Shown here: positions 17,582-25,523 of the stretch, piece by piece
Position numbering within the stretch: the stretch's first letter is position 1
Layout of the letters: every line of letters starts with the position of its first letter
Assembly: GCA_013298545.1 (NCBI GenBank)
Contig: JAAFIA010000032.1
Coordinates: 13,892 to 49,739 of the forward strand
DNA from: Bacteroidota bacterium
GTDB lineage: Bacteria; Bacteroidota; Bacteroidia; Palsa-965
Length of the DNA: 35,848 nucleotides
Reading direction: 5' to 3'
The notes under the pieces: model-generated
Database searches by the model: none
What the model was told of the DNA's origin: nothing
The model's input: the letters and a program-made list of their open reading frames with translations, nothing else
Program-made: the position numbers and the translations under genes

Positions 17582-18525
17582 CAGTTTACCGTAAAGCGAC
17601 GTCGAACAGAATAATTGCTTGTGTTTCCAGCAGCATCTTTGCTATTTACACGCCAGTAATAGGTTGTTGTGTTTTGTACACTAGGCCATGAATAAGAACC
17701 TTGCGAAGCATTCAACAATAAACTTACTTGACTGGAAGCAAACGTAGAATCGGTGCTGATGAACAAACTATCTGTCAACGCATCGCTGCTGCTTGTCCAA
17801 TCAAAATTGATGGTGCCTGGCGAAGACGCAAAAGTTTGGGCATCTGCTGGCAAAATCAATATGGGCGCAGTGGGTGCCGTTTGATCAACCGTTAAGTTTT
17901 TTACGGTCCAAGCGGTAAGCGAACTTTGGTTTTCAGCTCGAACGCTTAGCGTATAATTTCCTTCTGCAAAGGTATTGGTATAGGTTGTGCTTGTACTGGT
18001 AACGTTATCAATGGTTGTGTTATTGGAATTATCTACCACTTGAATGCGGTAAAGAGTTGCGCCGTTGATGGTGTTCCAAGTAAAACTGGTTTGGTTGTTT
18101 TGCGTAATGTAGGGATTTGCCGTTGGGCTTAGAAAGATAATCGTTTGCACACCCAAGCTCACCGAACTGTCAACCGTTAATGTGCGCGTAACCCAGTTTC
18201 CCTCGCTCGATCCGTTTTCTGGCCGCATGCGCCATTCGTATGTTAAACCGGCTTGCAATACGGGATAGAAGCGATCGCCAGCAATGGCCGAGTCGTAAAT
18301 GATTTGTTGCGGTGCTGCAAAAGATGGCCACACCAATTGCAAGCGGTATGTGGTTGCGCCGTTTAGTTCGCTCCACCAAAATAAAGGCGTTGTGGTAGAA
18401 ACGGTATCGCGGTCGGCAGGTGCGTAAAACGACATGCTTTTCCCAGACAAATCAGCCGCAATGTAATCGGGCGAACAGGCTCCGATCAAACTGGCGAGGG
18501 CAAAGAACAAGAATATTTTTTTCAT
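17581..18525 (-). CDS. Lipoprotein with Ig/FN3-like repeats inside the secretion operon
   Basis: 314 residues. Signal peptide and lipobox LIGAC at about 13-17. The mature part is three beta-sandwich-like repeats of about 90 residues, each with a TxxFxW..NxATxYRLQV.. pattern (PLFWWSELNGATTYRLQLVW; SFTWNTINGATLYRIQVV; INFDWTSSSD) ending in LTVD or FTVN. This resembles fibronectin type III-like domains. It is probably anchored in the outer or inner membrane, facing the periplasm or surface. Its neighbours are GspM-like and GspC-like genes with overlapping ends, so it is very likely part of the machine or its substrate path. No canonical T2SS or T4P component matches it. Confidence 0.75.
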   Translation of the reverse strand: MKKIFLFFALASLIGACSPDYIAADLSGKSMSFYAPADRDTVSTTTPLFWWSELNGATTYRLQLVWPSFAAPQQIIYDSAIAGDRFYPVLQAGLTYEWRMRPENGSSEGNWVTRTLTVDSSVSLGVQTIIFLSPTANPYITQNNQTSFTWNTINGATLYRIQVVDNSNNTTIDNVTSTSTTYTNTFAEGNYTLSVRAENQSSLTAWTVKNLTVDQTAPTAPILILPADAQTFASSPGTINFDWTSSSDALTDSLFISTDSTFASSQVSLLLNASQGSYSWPSVQNTTTYYWRVNSKDAAGNTSNYSVRRRFTVN

Positions 18526-19049
18526 GGAGTTTCGGTCAGAATGTTTTGCAGGTAATAGGTTGCCGTAAGGATAAGACGCTTTGTTTTTGGATCGCGTATG
18601 GTTTTAAAATCGGTAGAAACAAGACGACATGATTTCTCTTGTTCGAGGTGTTCGGCAAAGCGCAGCAAGGCTGTAAAATTTCCTTCCACCACAATGGTAT
18701 GCGTTTCGACGAGCCAGTCGCGGGTGGTGTAGCGCACGGGTGCGGGAATTTCGCGCAAGACCAGTTGTTTTGCGAGGCACCACGTACTGGTAACGCCGAG
18801 CAAATGTTCGTGCATACCGCCAACCGAATCGGTTTGTCCGAGGAGGAGATTAAATGCTTGCAATTCGCGTTCGAGTATTTTTTGGCGTTGTGGCGCACCA
18901 CTGGCACTGTCTATTTTTTTTTCAAGACGTATGCACGTGCTTCTGGTTTCGAGTGTGTTGCGTACCGAAAAGGAATAAACAATCCAAAGCAGAGCAATTG
19001 CTGTGAAGAGCAATAAACGGTTTTTAAATTTCCACGTCAGTTTTTTCAT
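18522..19049 (-). CDS. GspM/PilO-like protein
   Basis: 175 residues. A basic cytoplasmic start (MKKLTWKFKNR), one transmembrane helix at about 12-30, then a coiled-coil-prone stretch (about 35-70) and a C-terminal alpha/beta region with VVEGNFTALLRFAEHLEQ. This is the ferredoxin-like pattern of PilO/GspM (the phrase G-x-[FY]-x-x-LLRFxxxLE recurs in PilO). Predicted to form the inner-membrane alignment complex with the GspL-like protein. It overlaps both neighbours by four bases. Confidence 0.65.
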   Translation of the reverse strand: MKKLTWKFKNRLLLFTAIALLWIVYSFSVRNTLETRSTCIRLEKKIDSASGAPQRQKILERELQAFNLLLGQTDSVGGMHEHLLGVTSTWCLAKQLVLREIPAPVRYTTRDWLVETHTIVVEGNFTALLRFAEHLEQEKSCRLVSTDFKTIRDPKTKRLILTATYYLQNILTETP

Positions 19050-20245
19050 GGTGCCGTTTTTACATCAATAGAAACTGAAAATTCGCCGCGTGTTTCGCCT
19101 TTCAATTGGTTATAGGTAACGAGTGTTGCGCTCGAAATCCAAGGCATGGAATTGAGCAAGCGAATCCATTCGTTGAGGTCTGTACTTTGTTCGGTAGTTC
19201 CGTTTATGTCGATGTGGCGCGGTTGGAAGGCGATGGTATCGGTGTTGGCGGTGCGTTGGCGTGGCGCTATATTCATGCGCGTTAACCGAATGCTTTTGGG
19301 AAGCTGAAGCGCAAGTTGATCGGCGTTCCATGCTTGTTGTGGTTTTTCGATCAAACCACTTCGTTCTAAAAACACACGACGTTCGGCTGTTTTTTTTTCG
19401 AGTTGTTGTACTCGTTTCAAGGCGTCGCCATTCAAACTCAATTCTTGTTCGAGCGTTCCTTTGCGGTCCCAATAAGAGGAAAACGCAATGTAATTGACGA
19501 GCAAAATCAACAAGGTAAAACCCAGTAAAGCCAAGCCGCCAGTTCGGAAAATGCGTTGCTGTTTAAAATCATCTTGCGCCTGAACGAGCGCAGGATGCGA
19601 AGCGCTTGCTTCAAAACGCGCTCCCAAGAAATAACCAAACGCAGCCCCAAACGCAGCAACGGCATTGCCCGAAATAAAATCGTTGCCTAGGGCAATTTTT
19701 TCGGAAGGTGCCGATTCTGCATACTGCCAGTCTGAAAATTGTGCTTCCGAAAAATGCAAGGTCATTTCACCCGTTTCAATGCTTCCATCGGCTACCAAGC
19801 CAAGCGAGGCAAAACCAAATGGTCCAATAGACACACCTACAACACCTGGGATTTTGGCCATCCATTCGTCCACCACGTTACGGCGAAGCAACGAAACAAC
19901 TTCTTGTGTTTGGCCCATGATCAAATGCTGCACAACAAATTCGTTGACATTGGCATTGGGTAAAACCAATTGTAAATACTGTGCAGGTGTTGCCGCTTGT
20001 TGTTTGGGAACGGTACGGTGTAAAACACCTTTGCCTGAAAATACCAATACAATAGGAACGCCCGCTTTTAACTCGGAGAGCAAATCAGGGAGCGATGTAC
20101 ACTCCTGAATTGTTCCAATAGGTTTTACTTGATTTCCGCTGCGTTGTAAATGCATTGACCGAAATACAACGGCATCGCCACGCAGTTGTATTTCTACACC
20201 TGTACAGGTTTTTGCAGCCAGTAAGTGGTCCATGAGTTTGCGCAT
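19046..20245 (-). CDS. GspL-like (PilM-PilN fused) inner-membrane protein
   Basis: 399 residues. A cytoplasmic N-terminal region of about 230 residues fits a degenerate actin-like (PilM/GspL) fold, including VVGVSIGPFGFASLG and NAVAAFGAAFGYFLG (compare the terminal helix of PilM, which reads AYGLALR). One transmembrane helix follows at 236-256, then a coiled coil (about 262-297) and a periplasmic PilN-like domain (LPKSIRLTRMNI, INGTTEQSTDLNEWIRLLN). This is the domain order of T2SS GspL. It would recruit the ATPase on the cytoplasmic side. Confidence 0.72.
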   Translation of the reverse strand: MRKLMDHLLAAKTCTGVEIQLRGDAVVFRSMHLQRSGNQVKPIGTIQECTSLPDLLSELKAGVPIVLVFSGKGVLHRTVPKQQAATPAQYLQLVLPNANVNEFVVQHLIMGQTQEVVSLLRRNVVDEWMAKIPGVVGVSIGPFGFASLGLVADGSIETGEMTLHFSEAQFSDWQYAESAPSEKIALGNDFISGNAVAAFGAAFGYFLGARFEASASHPALVQAQDDFKQQRIFRTGGLALLGFTLLILLVNYIAFSSYWDRKGTLEQELSLNGDALKRVQQLEKKTAERRVFLERSGLIEKPQQAWNADQLALQLPKSIRLTRMNIAPRQRTANTDTIAFQPRHIDINGTTEQSTDLNEWIRLLNSMPWISSATLVTYNQLKGETRGEFSVSIDVKTAP

Positions 20246-20264
20246 CGGTATCGAAGAAACGGTG

Positions 20265-22160
20265 TTAGTAAATAACAGTAGGACGAATTAAAACAGATAG
20301 CCGACTTTTTGTTTTTGTTTTGGTGCGGCTGCTAAATAACCATTTCAGGAGCGGAATGCGTGAAAGAAAAGGTGTTCCTTTTCCACTCTCGGTGCTGATG
20401 TCTTCTTCAAGACCACCGAGCAAAATCATTTGTTCATTTTTTACACGTACCAAGGATTCAAAGGTGCGTTGTGTTGTTCCTGGAGGTGCGTCGGGCGAAA
20501 AGCGTGTGGTAAACGACGATTGTTTGACCGTAATCTCTAACGTAACTTGATCGTCGCCAGAAACCATGGGTTTGATGTTGATTGATAAATCTGCGGTAAC
20601 GGGTTTAAACGTGGTTGTAATGATGTTTTGTGGATTTTGCGCGCCAATGACGTTGTTGGATTGCTCTTTGTAGTATTCTGTTTTGCCAATACTCATTTTG
20701 GCTTCGGCACCGTTGAGCGTGGCAAGCTTGGGCGTAGAACGAATTTTTAAAATGCCTTGTTCTTCCATAGCTTGCAAATGCAGGTAAAAATTTGGACCAA
20801 CATTGCCAAGGTTGATAAAACCAAATCCATTGAGTCCGGCAATGAGGTTGTTGATGGCGTTTGCATCGAGGTTGACATCAATTCCTGGAAGAACTGTTCC
20901 GCTTGCAGGTGGCGGATTTCCAACACCTGCTTGAATGCCTGATGCGAGTGTATGCGAGTTGCTGACATCCATCAGAATGACTTCAATCAAGACCATCGGC
21001 ACAACACGGTCAATATCGCGTAGAAATGTTTCGATCTCTTGAATGCGTGGCTCTGAGCCGGATACAATCAAACTGTTTAAATCAGGAAACATTTTTACAT
21101 CGACTCCTTTTTTCAATTCGGATGGAATGTAATCCACTACTTTGTCAACGGTGCGGTATTTCAACTGAATGACTTTGGTTAAACGTAAACCCTCTTGGTT
21201 GCGGTCGCCAATAAAATAGGTTTCATTTTTTTTACGAAATGTAAATTCCGATCCGTTGAGGACGTATTTCAAAAATTCCTCATACGTTGCATTTTTGATG
21301 TGTAACGTAGCTAATCCTTTGATGTCGGTAAACAGAAAATACTGCATTTTTAAATTGGATGAAACGGCATTGATCAGTTCTCCAATAGGCGCATTCACGG
21401 CATCGAGCGTAACGAGGTTGTTATCGGTATTGAGTTGTACGCCATTGGGCAAACCCACTTTTGCAGCCGCATTGTTTTTCAATTGGCCCGCAGTATTTTT
21501 ATCGTTGCGTTCGATCATGAAAAAATCATTGTCGCTCGCTGTGATTTTCAAATCGTTTGCAAAAGCGAGTTTATCAAGTGCTTTATCGAGTGGTTGCTCT
21601 TGAATGTATGCGGTAATGAGTTTGCTTGATAAATCAGGTGCATACACGATATTCTTCCCTGTTTTTTTGGTCAACTCGCGTGCCACAGTGGATAGACTAT
21701 CGTTACGGAAATCGAACCCGATTAAGTTTTTAATTGGATCCCAATTGATGTTTAGATTTTTGGCAACGAATGTGGATGGTGGCGGTGGTGGTGTGTATTT
21801 GGTAAACACCATGATGTTGCCAATAAAGGTGATGTCTAAATTATAGCGTTGGCACAAAAACAAAAACACATCGATGACGCTTACGTTAGCGAAATTGTCG
21901 AAGATGCGTGTTTCTACACCGGGTTCAACACTTACGTTGAGGTTGTTGGAAACGGCAAGTCCGCGAATAAATTCTTGTACATTCACACCGTTTACGGAGA
22001 TGTCAACTTTGTTGTTGAGGCCGGGCACTTGCGTGGTAAGCGCTTGCAATTTTTTCTCAAGGTTGACGATGCGTTCATCGGCAGGATCGCCTGGGACGAA
22101 ACAGAGTAATGTGGGAAGCAGGAAAATAAATAAGTAGCGCAGGAGTGCTTTCATAATCAT
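20265..22160 (-). CDS. gspD: Secretin (GspD/PilQ family)
   Basis: 631 residues. Signal peptide about 1-23 (an alternative start two codons later). The N0/STN-like domain at about 45-115 is followed by a PPPPPS linker and then N-domain repeats (for example DSLSTVARELTKKTGKNIVYAPDL; VIQLKYRTVDKVVDYIP). The C-terminal secretin beta-barrel region (about 385-630) contains VPMVLIEVILMDVSNS, ILKIRSTPKLATLNGAEA, the VRVKNEQMILLGGLEE motif and the closing FLSRIPLLKWLFSS. It would form the outer-membrane gate of the machine. It overlaps the ATPase stop by one base. Confidence 0.93.
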   Translation of the reverse strand: MIMKALLRYLFIFLLPTLLCFVPGDPADERIVNLEKKLQALTTQVPGLNNKVDISVNGVNVQEFIRGLAVSNNLNVSVEPGVETRIFDNFANVSVIDVFLFLCQRYNLDITFIGNIMVFTKYTPPPPPSTFVAKNLNINWDPIKNLIGFDFRNDSLSTVARELTKKTGKNIVYAPDLSSKLITAYIQEQPLDKALDKLAFANDLKITASDNDFFMIERNDKNTAGQLKNNAAAKVGLPNGVQLNTDNNLVTLDAVNAPIGELINAVSSNLKMQYFLFTDIKGLATLHIKNATYEEFLKYVLNGSEFTFRKKNETYFIGDRNQEGLRLTKVIQLKYRTVDKVVDYIPSELKKGVDVKMFPDLNSLIVSGSEPRIQEIETFLRDIDRVVPMVLIEVILMDVSNSHTLASGIQAGVGNPPPASGTVLPGIDVNLDANAINNLIAGLNGFGFINLGNVGPNFYLHLQAMEEQGILKIRSTPKLATLNGAEAKMSIGKTEYYKEQSNNVIGAQNPQNIITTTFKPVTADLSINIKPMVSGDDQVTLEITVKQSSFTTRFSPDAPPGTTQRTFESLVRVKNEQMILLGGLEEDISTESGKGTPFLSRIPLLKWLFSSRTKTKTKSRLSVLIRPTVIY

Positions 22161-23614
22161 CAGATCGAACTGTTGAATAAAATGGGGTAAACTTCTTCGA
22201 TGGAGGTATGGCCTGTTTTCAGCAAGTTAAATGCATTGTCGGCGAGAATACCAATGTTTCGTTTTTTAAGGAGTTGTGAAACATCGGTTTCGTTGCGTTT
22301 GATGCATTCTGCCAATTCGTGATCCATGGGAATGACTTCGTAAACGGCTTTTCGTCCGCGGTAGCCCGTATGAAAACATTGTCCGCAACCTTGTGCAACG
22401 AAATGTGTTTTCAATTCAGCCGGAGCACGAAATCCGCGTGGGAAAAGTGTGGGTGAAAAGGATTCTTCTTTTTTGCAATGTGGACACAGCAAGCGAATGA
22501 GGCGTTGTGCAACACTGGTGTTTAATGTTGCCGCAATCAGAAACGGCGGTACGCCCATATCCACCAAGCGCGAAATGGTTCCCCAAGCCGAATTGGTATG
22601 GATGGTAGAAAGCACTAAATGGCCTGTCATGGCCATCCGCACCGCCATTTGTGCCGTTTCGCTATCGCGGATTTCGCCGAGCATGATGATGTTGGGATCT
22701 TGCCGCAAAAATGTTTTCAGCGCGCTGGCAAACGAGAGTCCGATGCTTTCTTTTAACTGTACTTGATTGATGCCGGGCAAGGTATATTCAATCGGGTCTT
22801 CGATGGTGAGTATATTCACTTCATCTTTATTCAATTGCTTGAGCGTGGCGTAGAGCGTGGTAGTTTTTCCAGACCCCGTAGGGCCGCTGATGAGCAAAAT
22901 GCCGTGTGGTTGTTTTACGCCTTCGAGGTAATCGCTTAGTTCGCGTTCGGAAAAACCGAGTGTTTGAATATCAATGTTGGTGGCATCGTTGTTGAGCAAA
23001 CGCAGGACTATTTTTTCGCCGTGCAAAGTGGGCAGAATCGAAACGCGGATATCAAATTTTAAATTGTCTTGCTGAAAGAAAATGCGTCCGTCTTGCGGCA
23101 AACGTTTCTCCGCAATATCGAGGTTTGCCCGAATTTTAACTTTGTTGATGAGTGCCGGATAATCGCTTTTGGCAATGGTATAACGCTCTACGAGCATGCC
23201 ATCAATACGCAAGCGTACGCGGCAACGCTCTTCATACGTTTCTACATGAATATCGCTGCTGCCGAGGCGTTTGGCTTCTGCAATGAGTAACGGCAAAAAA
23301 TCGTCGCCTTGTTTTGCAGCAAGCGATTTGCTTCCGCTCGTTTCACCACTTCGGTGCGAGGTGTTGTTTCGTAAATAATACTTGCCAAGTGTTTTCTGAA
23401 CAATGGCCGAATTGGTTTTCTCAAGCACAATGGTTTTGCCTAAAAGTAATTCCAACTCGTCTTGTAAATGCGCGGTCCAATTTTTTTCATCGACATACAA
23501 TTCGATGCGGTTTGCTTCGGCATGTTTGGGAACAACGGCATAGTGCCAAGCCTGATCGGTGGTGAGTACCTGTTGCAAATCAACAGAAAGCGGAATGTAG
23601 CTTGTTTCTGTCAT
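22160..23614 (-). CDS. gspE: GspE/PilB-type assembly ATPase
   Basis: 484 residues. A short N-terminal domain (about 1-95) is followed by the conserved motor: SSDIHVE, Walker A GPTGSGKT at 244-251, Asp box LTIEDPIEY at 269-277, Walker B IIMLGEIRD at about 309-317, and His box TGHLVLSTIHTN at 330-341. The tetracysteine zinc motif (Cys377, Cys380, Cys410, Cys413) marks the GspE/PilB extension class and argues against a PilT retraction ATPase. Cytoplasmic; it powers pseudopilus assembly with the F platform protein encoded on the plus operon. Confidence 0.95.
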   Translation of the reverse strand: MTETSYIPLSVDLQQVLTTDQAWHYAVVPKHAEANRIELYVDEKNWTAHLQDELELLLGKTIVLEKTNSAIVQKTLGKYYLRNNTSHRSGETSGSKSLAAKQGDDFLPLLIAEAKRLGSSDIHVETYEERCRVRLRIDGMLVERYTIAKSDYPALINKVKIRANLDIAEKRLPQDGRIFFQQDNLKFDIRVSILPTLHGEKIVLRLLNNDATNIDIQTLGFSERELSDYLEGVKQPHGILLISGPTGSGKTTTLYATLKQLNKDEVNILTIEDPIEYTLPGINQVQLKESIGLSFASALKTFLRQDPNIIMLGEIRDSETAQMAVRMAMTGHLVLSTIHTNSAWGTISRLVDMGVPPFLIAATLNTSVAQRLIRLLCPHCKKEESFSPTLFPRGFRAPAELKTHFVAQGCGQCFHTGYRGRKAVYEVIPMDHELAECIKRNETDVSQLLKKRNIGILADNAFNLLKTGHTSIEEVYPILFNSSI

Positions 23615-23618
23615 GGCT

Positions 23619-24149
23619 TCAGGAATATGTTGTTTCGATCCAGTTGCTCAACCAAGCATCGCTGTGAAATTGTAGTTGTGGCTGGTAAATGCGCCAGCAG
23701 CAAAGAATCATCAGCGGAATGGCAAGGGCTGCTGCAAGTGGAATGCTTGTTATCGTTTTGCGCAAGAGTAAGAGGAGTATAACTACGAGTAAGGTGCTGG
23801 CTAAACCGAGGGCATAAAAAAATATAAAATTGACAGGCGCAAAAGCGAGTGCAATGGCTACGAAGAAAAAAATATCACCAAGACCAATGTGTGTGTCGAA
23901 GATGGAAACGAATTTACGTTGCCGAACCGAAAACCAAAGTGTAAGCAAGAGAAGTTGTGTTGCAATAAAAGCCAAGTTGATCAGGAAACATGTTCCGATT
24001 TCGGTCCACGAAGCTTGCGCCGAACCGGCAAGGGCCAATGCCACACCAAGTACAAGCAGTACAAGGGGCGAGATGAGCCGTGTTCGGAAATCTTGAACAG
24101 CAAGCACAAGGGCACATACAAGTGCAACACTATCGGCAAGGCGTTCCAT
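23619..24149 (-). CDS. Prepilin peptidase, A24 family, peptidase domain only
   Basis: 176 residues, highly hydrophobic with about six transmembrane helices. The two catalytic aspartates of A24 peptidases are visible: Asp20 (AVQDFRTRLIS) and Asp92 (in GLGD). The N-terminal methyltransferase domain and zinc cysteines of classical PilD/GspO are absent, so it would cut prepilins but may not methylate them. It lies directly between the pseudopilin and ATPase genes (gaps of 1 and 4 bp). Confidence 0.85.
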   Translation of the reverse strand: MERLADSVALVCALVLAVQDFRTRLISPLVLLVLGVALALAGSAQASWTEIGTCFLINLAFIATQLLLLTLWFSVRQRKFVSIFDTHIGLGDIFFFVAIALAFAPVNFIFFYALGLASTLLVVILLLLLRKTITSIPLAAALAIPLMILCCWRIYQPQLQFHSDAWLSNWIETTYS

Positions 24150-24150
24150 G

Positions 24151-24549
24151 TTAGTCGGGGGTTACTTCTTTTAAATTTTTCTGCTGATCGATTTCCCAAA
24201 CATTGATGGCGCCATCGTTATCAAAATCTGTTTTTGCGGTAGCACGGATGATGAAATTGGTTGTGCCCGCTTCAACAATTTCAAATGTGTATTGTATGTT
24301 TTCAGAATTATCGAGTTCGAAACCTAATTCCCGTAAGTCATTGCTATATTTTGAATGTTCGTAGTAATATGTTTTTTCTAGACTGTGTAAGTAGCTGAGT
24401 GTATTTTTGGCTTCGGTGCTGCGTGTGCGGCTAATGAGGGGCATGAGATTTGGTAACGCAATCAATACTAAAATTCCGATAATGGCGAGTACCACCAATA
24501 ACTCTGTTAAAGTAAATGCTTTAAGTCGATAAATGGAAACGCGAGGCAT
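24151..24549 (-). CDS. Major (GspG-like) pseudopilin
   Basis: 132 residues. A short basic leader and class III cleavage site KA/FTLTELLVVLAIIGILVL, with Glu at mature +5 and a hydrophobic helix of about 20 residues. The residue before the cut is Ala, not the usual Gly. The C-terminal region carries a perfect EF-hand-like loop pattern, DFDNDGAINVWE (108-119), comparable to the calcium-binding C-terminus of GspG and the DxDG..xxW motif of some pilins. It heads the minus operon, consistent with the need for high expression. Confidence 0.85.
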   Translation of the reverse strand: MPRVSIYRLKAFTLTELLVVLAIIGILVLIALPNLMPLISRTRSTEAKNTLSYLHSLEKTYYYEHSKYSNDLRELGFELDNSENIQYTFEIVEAGTTNFIIRATAKTDFDNDGAINVWEIDQQKNLKEVTPD

Positions 24550-24604
24550 GGGGTTTGACGGGTTAGAGAAAAAAGATTACTAGGCTAATTAGTTTGATAA
24601 GTAA

Positions 24605-24612
24605 CAAAAATA
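24605..24612 (-). promoter_or_regulatory. -7 promoter element for the minus secretion operon
   Basis: TATTTTTG on the minus strand matches the Bacteroidota -7 consensus TAnnTTTG, about 56 bp upstream of the pseudopilin ATG. No convincing -33 TTTG at the usual 17-23 bp distance, so the promoter may be weak or activator-dependent. Confidence 0.4.
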
Positions 24613-24708
24613 CGTGTAGAAGTGCCTATTGGTGCGTAAGTTGATAAGTTGTGAATAAGTCTGCCCCAATTGTTAATTAGTTGCTTTTTATTCCGCCGTC
24701 GAAGCATG

Positions 24709-24716
24709 TATTTTTG
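24709..24716 (+). promoter_or_regulatory. -7 promoter element for the plus secretion operon
   Basis: TATTTTTG on the plus strand matches TAnnTTTG. Transcription would begin near 24723, leaving a leader of about 27 nt before the ATG at 24750, which supports that start. The nearest TTG upstream is 25 bp away, longer than usual. Confidence 0.4.
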
Positions 24717-24749
24717 AAAACGTTATTTTCCATTAAACCCCAACGCTTC

Positions 24750-25523
24750 ATGCCGTTTCGTTTATTCCTCTTTTTGCTGTTGTTTTCCGTTACTGCTTGG
24801 GCGAAACCATCGCCTGAAAAATCAAAGACGTATTTGGTGTATGTCAATTACGAATTGTACTCTGTTCGGGCGTATGTTTTGCGCGATAATGGACGAACCG
24901 TGGCGAATAATGCGTTGACGTATTTTTGGTATGGGGCCAATGCGATTCAGCAAACTAGGGGCGGTTTTGACGGAAAGCTTTTGCATGGTGATTACAAGGC
25001 TTTTTATTTGGACAATAATTTGAAAGAGGCGGGAAAATTTGCGAAGGGATTAAAGACAGGGGAATGGAAAACATGGCATGCAGGAGGAAAACTCGCAGAG
25101 ATCATCCATTACCGTAAGGGCTTACGCCATGGCATGTATGAATCGTTTGATGAGCAGGGGAAACCTGTTTTGGTGGCGCATTACCGCAACGGGCAACTGC
25201 ATGGCGAAATGATGACTTACCGCGATGGGAAAGTGGTGAACAAACGACTGTATAAACATGGGGAGGATGTTGTGCCGGAGGAGAAAAAAAGCAAAGAACC
25301 AAAATCAGAGAAAAAAGAGAAGCGTTTGAAAAAATCAAACGAAGAGCAAGTTGCACCTACGCAAACTGCAGATACAGCCTCGCAACCCCAAAAGATTTCG
25401 TTGAGAGAAAAAATAAAAACGCGCATGCACAAAAAAAAGCCAGAAGTAGGGGCATCGGAACAACCGCAGCCGAAAAAAGCGCGTAAGAAAAAAACGGTTT
25501 CTTCTACTTCATCTTTTCGCTAA
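24750..25523 (+). CDS. MORN/YwqK-type repeat protein with signal peptide
   Basis: 257 residues from the ATG at 24750, giving a clean signal peptide (FLFLLLFSVTAWA). From about residue 65 to 180 there are MORN_2/YwqK-like repeats (LHGDYKAFYLDNNLKEAG, KTGEWKTWHAGGKLAE, RHGMYESFDEQGKPV, LHGEMMTYRDGKVV). The last 80 residues are low-complexity and Lys-rich (KEPKSEKKEKRLKK...). An in-frame TTG at 24681 would lengthen it but hides the signal peptide. It leads the plus operon; its stop overlaps the next start by one base. Role in the secretion machine unknown; it may be envelope-associated. Confidence 0.75.
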   Translation: MPFRLFLFLLLFSVTAWAKPSPEKSKTYLVYVNYELYSVRAYVLRDNGRTVANNALTYFWYGANAIQQTRGGFDGKLLHGDYKAFYLDNNLKEAGKFAKGLKTGEWKTWHAGGKLAEIIHYRKGLRHGMYESFDEQGKPVLVAHYRNGQLHGEMMTYRDGKVVNKRLYKHGEDVVPEEKKSKEPKSEKKEKRLKKSNEEQVAPTQTADTASQPQKISLREKIKTRMHKKKPEVGASEQPQPKKARKKKTVSSTSSFR

